From positions 62,001 to 126,000 of the forward strand of contig CAWZYM010000106.1 of NCBI GenBank assembly GCA_963966185.1: a stretch of 64,000 nt of DNA. The letters are read 5' to 3'. The DNA comes from Rhabditoides inermis. Its lineage: Eukaryota; Nematoda; Chromadorea; Rhabditida; Rhabditidae. The translations under genes and the position numbers were made by a program. Positions within the stretch are counted from its first letter, which is position 1; every line of letters begins with the position of its first letter. This document shows, piece by piece, positions 59,538 to 64,000 of the stretch. The notes below the pieces were generated by a model that saw nothing but the letters and a program-made list of their open reading frames with translations, made no database searches and was not told the origin of the DNA.

Positions 59538-59720
59538 GAAATGAACACGGCAGAAACGAGCCAGGTTCACCGACTTATTCTTCTCGAGCCATTCAGACGC
59601 CGTCAAATCGACGCGCATTGCCTTGAACGCCTTGGAGAGCTGTTCCTCCGAACTCACAACTCTCCTCATTCGATTCTCGGCACATAGAACGCCACAAAAA
59701 TGGCAAGCACGACGCTTCAT
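59538..59720 (-). CDS. Transposase exon 1: THAP-like zinc finger
   Basis: The exon encodes 61 residues starting MKRRACHFCG. Cys6-x2-Cys9 and Cys57-x2-His60 (FCRVHF) are spaced as in THAP fingers (C-x2-4-C-x35-53-C-x2-H), with a Trp at 44 and the terminal Phe after the His. THAP fingers bind the ends of their own transposons (P element, Kolobok). A cag precedes the ATG directly, so a non-coding exon may lie further upstream. It joins in frame to the exon 59193-59270 (LGVDPDVPGDVV...). Confidence 0.68.
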
Positions 59721-60149
59721 TCTGAAAAAAATGAGAGTAACAATACATGATTCATGACAATGCAATACATGATGCAAACATACAATTAGACGGTAATATT
59801 CATATATCATACTTTCAAAATTCATCCTAACACATTCACAATTGATAAAAATGAACACAGTTTAAAAAAGAAATACAAAATTGATTTAAAACTCGAACGA
59901 ACGGGAAAACCGATCAGCCGCGCGCTACAAAGCGCTTGCGACATGTAGTGTAAATTTTGGGGGGCAGTTTGTGCAAGTGCACTCCATGAGTGCACTGCAC
60001 GGCGGGGGCAGTTTCAGTACACTACGGTTTGAAAAATACCATTTGAGGTCAATGTAAAATCGTGTTACATACACATTTCTTCTCCTTTTGAAGTGAATAA
60101 ATTGAGCCATTCTTTAGTTGAATAACGAAATTTAGAGTGGTATGCTCCT
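59721..60149. other. Right non-coding end of the Kolobok-like element
   Basis: About 430 bp upstream of the first coding exon, ending in the right TIR (60115-60149). It should contain the promoter and perhaps a 5' exon of the transposase gene, since an acceptor-like ttttttcag is next to the ATG. An inverted pair (cagtttgtgcaagtgcactc with agtgcactgcac) lies near 59966-60000. Confidence 0.55.
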
Positions 60150-60545
60150 TTAAAGACGAAAATTGAAAAAAAATATAATCAAAAATGAAAAAGAAATCAA
60201 AAATCTGAAATAATTCATGAATAAAGGTATTACGGTAGTGATAATAAAATAGGAAAATCCAGTTGTCAACTCTCATCTAGACGAAAGTTACAGGGTCGTA
60301 AAGTGTTTGAAGTTTATGCTTATTTATCTCAGGTGACATGTGAGTGGCGACAGGTGAGACGGTACCTGGCAGGTACTCAGAACCTAAGGTGTCATTGGTG
60401 CAAGGGATGAGATAATTAATCATTTTTCTAGGAAGTTGAAACTTAGATGTACTGTATTTTACGTTTTGCATCTTGCCTGATTGATCCTGTCAGCGGTCAA
60501 TATGCTCAACTGCAAAAATGAGCCACATTTAGTTGAAAATCAAGG
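60150..60545 (+). mobile_element. Helentron-like unit D5, right part
   Basis: Continuation of D5 after the Kolobok-like element: aaatctgaaataattcatga, aggaaaatccag, ctagacgaaagttacagggt and ggtgagacggtacctggcag match D2 at about 47855-48040, and gattgatcctgtcag matches D1 at about 45978. The unit's 3' end (CCATAG...CTAG) is not seen before the LTR-like sequence starts. Confidence 0.65.
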
Positions 60546-60560
60546 TTTAGTAACAGAATG

Positions 60561-61060
60561 TGTATTCTGTTGGACTAGGAGTGTCGCGTCCCATCGCACA
60601 CACCGTACCCGCACTGGAAACCCCCACTCGAACTCCCGCCGCACTCTACCATCCGGCTGAGTATCTTATCGCCTGCACATCAGAGAGCAGTATATAAGCT
60701 CTGGCTGCCGCCATCGCTTCAGTCTTGAACCGACCGTGATGTAGTCATAGACTCTTGGTGTACCCGTCATGTAGTCTTGTGTGTAGAGTCAGTCTTGGAC
60801 TCGTATGTGATATCGTTGTATTGTTGTACGATTGTTGTCGTGTACATATCTCTATGCTATAGTAAACTCTTATCTCTATATGTCTTGGGACTGTCTGTGG
60901 ATGCATTGGTATTGGGTTCCGGTAGACATGGGTTTATGGTTTCTTATGGTAGCAGCATTGGTATTATGGTAGTAGCGCGGTTTCCACTGGCACGTAGGAC
61001 TGTTCTAGTCGTATAGTCCCGCCGACACTTGTCGTCGGGTACGCTAGACGGACCGACATG
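60561..61060 (+). mobile_element. Probable LTR (retrotransposon 5' end)
   Basis: Starts near tgtattctgttggactagga, has a TATA box (agtatataagctctgg, about 60690) and a downstream rich in short gtagtc/gtgtag words. About 350 bp further on there is a candidate primer binding site, tggtaccagcgag (61066-61078). The boundaries are not certain, because no second LTR lies in the window and I cannot confirm a terminal CA. Confidence 0.4.
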
Positions 61061-61078
61061 CTAACTGGTACCAGCGAG

Positions 61079-63829
61079 TGTCTTTTCTTTGTAGGAGGGC
61101 GATCCACCACCTCATCATTATTGTCTTACCGTTTTGTTTTACCATGCATTCCATTGATGTTCTTTTTCGACTACGCATAGTCGCTTTGTGTGTCGTTTGG
61201 TTTTCCATTCCGCCACTCTCCGCTTCGACGCGCTGTCGAAAAAGAGAATTGTATCACACGCGATTATTATGCACCTTCTTCTCTCTCCTTGCTAGGGGTC
61301 TGAATGTAAGGGGCAGACTAGCTCGGATATCAATTCCTCTATGTCTTATTTCCTTTCTCTTCATCAGATATGATGTGCGGCCGGGAGCCTTTTCAGGGCA
61401 GGATCGGCGGGCGCGAGGTGTGCGGGCTGATCACCCCACACACACACAGGGCGCAATCGATCGGTCCGGGCAGGAAGAGCTGAAAGCACACTCAAGCGGC
61501 GAGGAGAGCAGAGAAGAGAGAGACCCCCTTTCGCAGCCTCGATTGCGAGCGCAATCGAATGGCAGAAGCGATTAGGACAGAGGGAAATTGAGGTACAGCG
61601 TGTCTGCCGAATGGAGATAGAGACGAACAACAACGTTACTCACCGAAGAAGACGAAGGAGCATCGCCAGTTTCAGAGGCGGGATGCGACGCGATCGATAA
61701 GTCGATAGATCGATCGGAGACGACAAGCACCGCAAGGGGCGGGCGGTACACACAGAGTGCCCACTCCACACCACAGCAGAGAGGGCGGATCAATATGTGG
61801 TCAGGAGCGCCGAGTGACTGCAGGAGGCAGCGAGATCGCTATCAGTCGCAGACAGGCGGGAAGAGCCAGGCGAGATAGTGGGCGGGCAGTACACACGGAG
61901 CGCTCACACCACACCACGGCAGAGAGGGCGGATCAATATTTGGTCAGCGAGCGCCGGGTGGCAGCAGGAGACAGAGGCAGCAAGATCGCTATCAGTCGCA
62001 GACAGGCGGGAAGAGCCGGGCGAGATAGCGAGTGCACACTGGAGCGCGCAGACAGAGACGCAGGCGGGAAGAGCCGGGCGAGATCGCGAGCGCACACTGG
62101 AGCAGCAGGCAGAGACGCAGAGAGGAAAGACGGAGAGTGCAGTGACGGTGGGATTTTTCGAAATTCGCGCCTATTTGGTCCCGCGACGACGCGATCCCTG
62201 CGATATACTGTAATGGCAATCATTTGCAGTGAAGAATTATTCTTCTGCAATTTTGGGATTTAGGCCAGTCACTATTTATTTTGTGTGCGTCTCCTATTTT
62301 TCACTATCTATGCATTGCTATTTTTTTGTTGATGCTCGTGTGTAACATTTGTGTATGCTGCGGTCGAATGACTGTGCTCTAATGCTCTGTGGGGAATTGG
62401 AGTGTGGGAGATGGCGAACGCTGTGGGAGCAGCAACGCCTGCAAGACCAAGCCGGAGAAGACCAGGAGGCACCAGGCGGGAGAAGTTCGACCCGCAGACG
62501 AGGAGGAAAGGCAAGACACCAGCAACCAGCTCGAGGAGTCCAAGGAGTTCAAGGCGCCGAACGTGAGTATGAACTTGATAATTATTTTACTTTGTCGGAA
62601 TACGGAGTGCACGCCGTGACATGTAGGTAATTTAGTTTATGCTCTCAGGTAATAGTATTTTACTTTCCTTGCTTGAGCTGAGTAGAGGTGTAGGCTAGAC
62701 CCCAGTAGACGAACTACCAGTTGAGAACAGTTCCGCGGCTGTTTCTCAGCGGGATTAAAAGACGCTAATCAATGTTTCAGCATTTTAGCGTGATGTAGGC
62801 GCGTTGCGAGTTGAGGCAACAGGCGCGCGGTGTCGAAAGACACCTGCTGAAGTCGAGCCGCATCTACAGCAGATGCGCCGCGGAAGTAGCCGTCCGAGGA
62901 GGACGCAGCGGAAGGAGGCCACGACGGTTGGGGCCGGACGTCGAGCAGAAGAAGCGCACTTATGAGGGTGCCAGCCGAAGTCGTAGCCCATCGGATAGGT
63001 TATGGAGGCAGAAGAAGCGATGCGAGGAGCTTCAGCGGAAGTCGCATCTTCATCGGATTGGATATGGAAGAAGAAGTCGGAAGCCAGCAAATGGCAGAAG
63101 TCGAGGAAGATCGAGGAGATCTAGGAGAGGCTGCCAGAACAAGGCGAGCCGAGCACAACTACGGATGCAGAATCCAGGCGGAGCAGAGAAGAGCCCGTGG
63201 AACCGGCAGCCAGCTGGGGGAGCGGAAGAAGACTGCAAGGGTCAGGTGATCTAGGCCCAGACAGTAGATTGTATAGTTTTAATATAATCTGACTGTCAAA
63301 AGTTAGACACAAGGTGTAATGGTTCATCTTGCAGATCGAGGAGCAGCAGTCGATGGTAAACTGGCTCGCAGAAGATGTGGAAGGACTACTCCGGGTCCGC
63401 ATTACACCTTTAGGAGGTGGAGAAGATGCACAACTGCGAAGGTAACAGGGTGTGGGCGATCTTTCTCGCACTTACGGTGGTCTTGTGATGTTTTGTCTTC
63501 ATCTCATTTGCCTCTGTCTTCACACTTTGATTTACTACGCGTGTCATTGGTCGTGAATTTTCCGTCATTATGCGTTTCGATTATATGGGTAATTATATTC
63601 GTGCGCTAAACCCTGGAAGGATGGACTGTCTATATGTGTTGAATCGCGCGCGTATTGTTTGACGAGACAATATTCGAGACGCGATGTGATGGGCGGGAAT
63701 AACTTGTTCTAAATATTATTATTTGCAGGTGACTCGCCGGCAGCGGTAGGTTTCTCATACTCTATCTCCGTAGGGGTCTGCTTGTAAGGGCCGACGAGCT
63801 GTGAAGAAATTCTTTTTTTTTCTATTGTT
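61079..63829 (+). other. Long leader with tandem repeats, no clear gene
   Basis: Between the LTR-like segment and the terminal reading frame. It has a GC-rich tandem repeat (61777-62135), splice-like signals (aacgtgagtatg near 62557, ttatttgcag at 63720-63729) and a long stretch rich in Arg/Ser codons (about 62811-63254) without an ATG start. It may be a spliced leader region of a retroelement or the 5' part of a host gene. I recognise no family. Confidence 0.4.
61777..62135 (+). repeat. Nested GC-rich tandem repeats
   Basis: A unit of about 142 bp (cagagagggcggatcaatat ... agatcgctatcagtcgcaga ... caggcgggaagagcc) occurs twice, from 61777 and from 61919, followed by two or three units of about 60 bp (gggaagagccgggcgagat, gcgcacactggagc). 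Units are diverged. Confidence 0.8.
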
Positions 63830-64000
63830 ATGTCGAACGATTTGGAGACCACCGAGGCGATCCGGAGCCTCAGGATGGAGGGAACCGACCTAGCCCATCT
63901 TAACGCATGGACAGGGGGGGATGACGGCTCGAAAGCCGCGACAGTGGGGCAGATCGATGAGATGAAGCATCTCATTGTCAAGATGAGTGTGCGCCTTCAC
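63830..64000 (+). CDS. Open reading frame running off the window
   Basis: ATG at 63830 starts MSNDLETTEAIRSLRMEG and stays open for 57 codons to the last base. It follows a poly(T) stretch (63812-63821) and a likely acceptor (ttatttgcag at 63720-63729) some 100 bp upstream. If the upstream LTR call is right, this could be the beginning of a Gag protein; the part visible is too short to show it. Confidence 0.4.
   Translation, partial: MSNDLETTEAIRSLRMEGTDLAHLNAWTGGDDGSKAATVGQIDEMKHLIVKMSVRLH

Larger units (their letters stand above)
51096..59720 (-). pseudogene. Kolobok-like transposase gene, split by a LINE
   Basis: This is a minus-strand gene of about 20 exons with short GT-AG introns. Exons by eye: 59538-59720, 59193-59270, 58915-59030, 58868 to the LINE and on to 54834, 54791-~54650, 54449-54516, 54351-54393, 54257-54306, ~54139-54185, ~53874-53945, 53773-53830, ~53619-53727, 53038-53388, 52770-52931, 52512-52641, 52238-52431, 52039-52197, 51701-51924, 51472-51616, 51096-51428. 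The last ten keep one frame to the stop at 51096. Two middle junctions (about 54650 and 54257/54185) are uncertain. It would encode the enzyme that cuts and inserts the element in the nucleus. The LINE in an exon makes it non-functional now. An AATAAA-type signal lies near 51033. Confidence 0.75.
50656..60149 (-). mobile_element. Kolobok-like DNA transposon with nested LINE, 9.5 kb
   Basis: Left end AGGAATGTACCACTCTAAAT; the right end read inward is AGGAGCATACCACTCTAAAT. These are TIRs of about 22 bp with three mismatches, then weaker similarity (ctcaacc and ttcaact). TTAA flanks both ends (50652-50655, 60150-60153). The flanks join into one D-type unit: before the element the text matches D2 near 47764-47810, after it D2 near 47815-47950. 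Kolobok elements are known for TTAA duplications, RGG ends and THAP-containing transposases; the gene inside has such a domain. Without the LINE (about 3.7 kb) the element is about 5.8 kb. Confidence 0.8.

Overview
The window is repeat-dense nuclear DNA from a multicellular eukaryote, most likely an invertebrate animal. It holds spliced genes with very short GT-AG introns (often 40-70 bp), CR1-like LINEs, a Polinton-type DNA polymerase with introns, a Kolobok-like DNA transposon with a THAP-like finger, and Helentron-like elements. I cannot name the species. There is no convincing complete host gene; three possible host exons lie at 65-491, and nearly everything else is mobile or tandem-repeat DNA.

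1-21.5 kb: a decayed CR1-like LINE forms a head-to-head palindrome (545-3267 and 3798-6512). The right LINE copy continues into a 64-bp minisatellite, a conserved non-coding tail and a 169-bp satellite. The whole stretch from inside the LINE to inside the satellite (about 5365-13232) is then duplicated in tandem (13233-21497), with later expansion of both arrays in the second copy.

21.5-35.7 kb: GC-box-like short repeats lead into a 12.8-kb palindrome (arms 22913-28646 and 29893-35668, spacer about 1.25 kb). The arms and spacer carry scrambled pieces of protein-primed family B DNA polymerase of the Polinton/Maverick type, broken by frameshifts and short introns. One copy has Asn in place of the second catalytic Asp of motif C.

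35.7-50.6 kb: at least eight head-to-tail units, each opened by a GC-rich palindrome at a CTAG and closed by GACA repeats, a CCATAG...TTATA stretch and a new ACTAG. Three units (C1-C3) carry the 64-bp minisatellite; the others (D1-D5) carry dense TTGTTTAC repeats that match the forkhead consensus. The layout resembles Helentron-associated non-autonomous elements (HINE/DINE-1 type).

50.65-60.15 kb: a 9.5-kb Kolobok-like transposon with TIRs and TTAA target duplications sits inside unit D5. Its multi-exon transposase gene (minus strand) combines a THAP-like finger, a P2X7-C-terminal-like cysteine domain and a DDE-type catalytic region. It is interrupted in an exon by a younger CR1-like LINE with an intact 1033-residue reading frame.

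60.15-64 kb: the rest of D5, a probable LTR, a long leader with tandem repeats, and an open reading frame that starts at 63830 and runs off the window. Order of events inferred from nesting: unit D5, then Kolobok, then the CR1 insertion.
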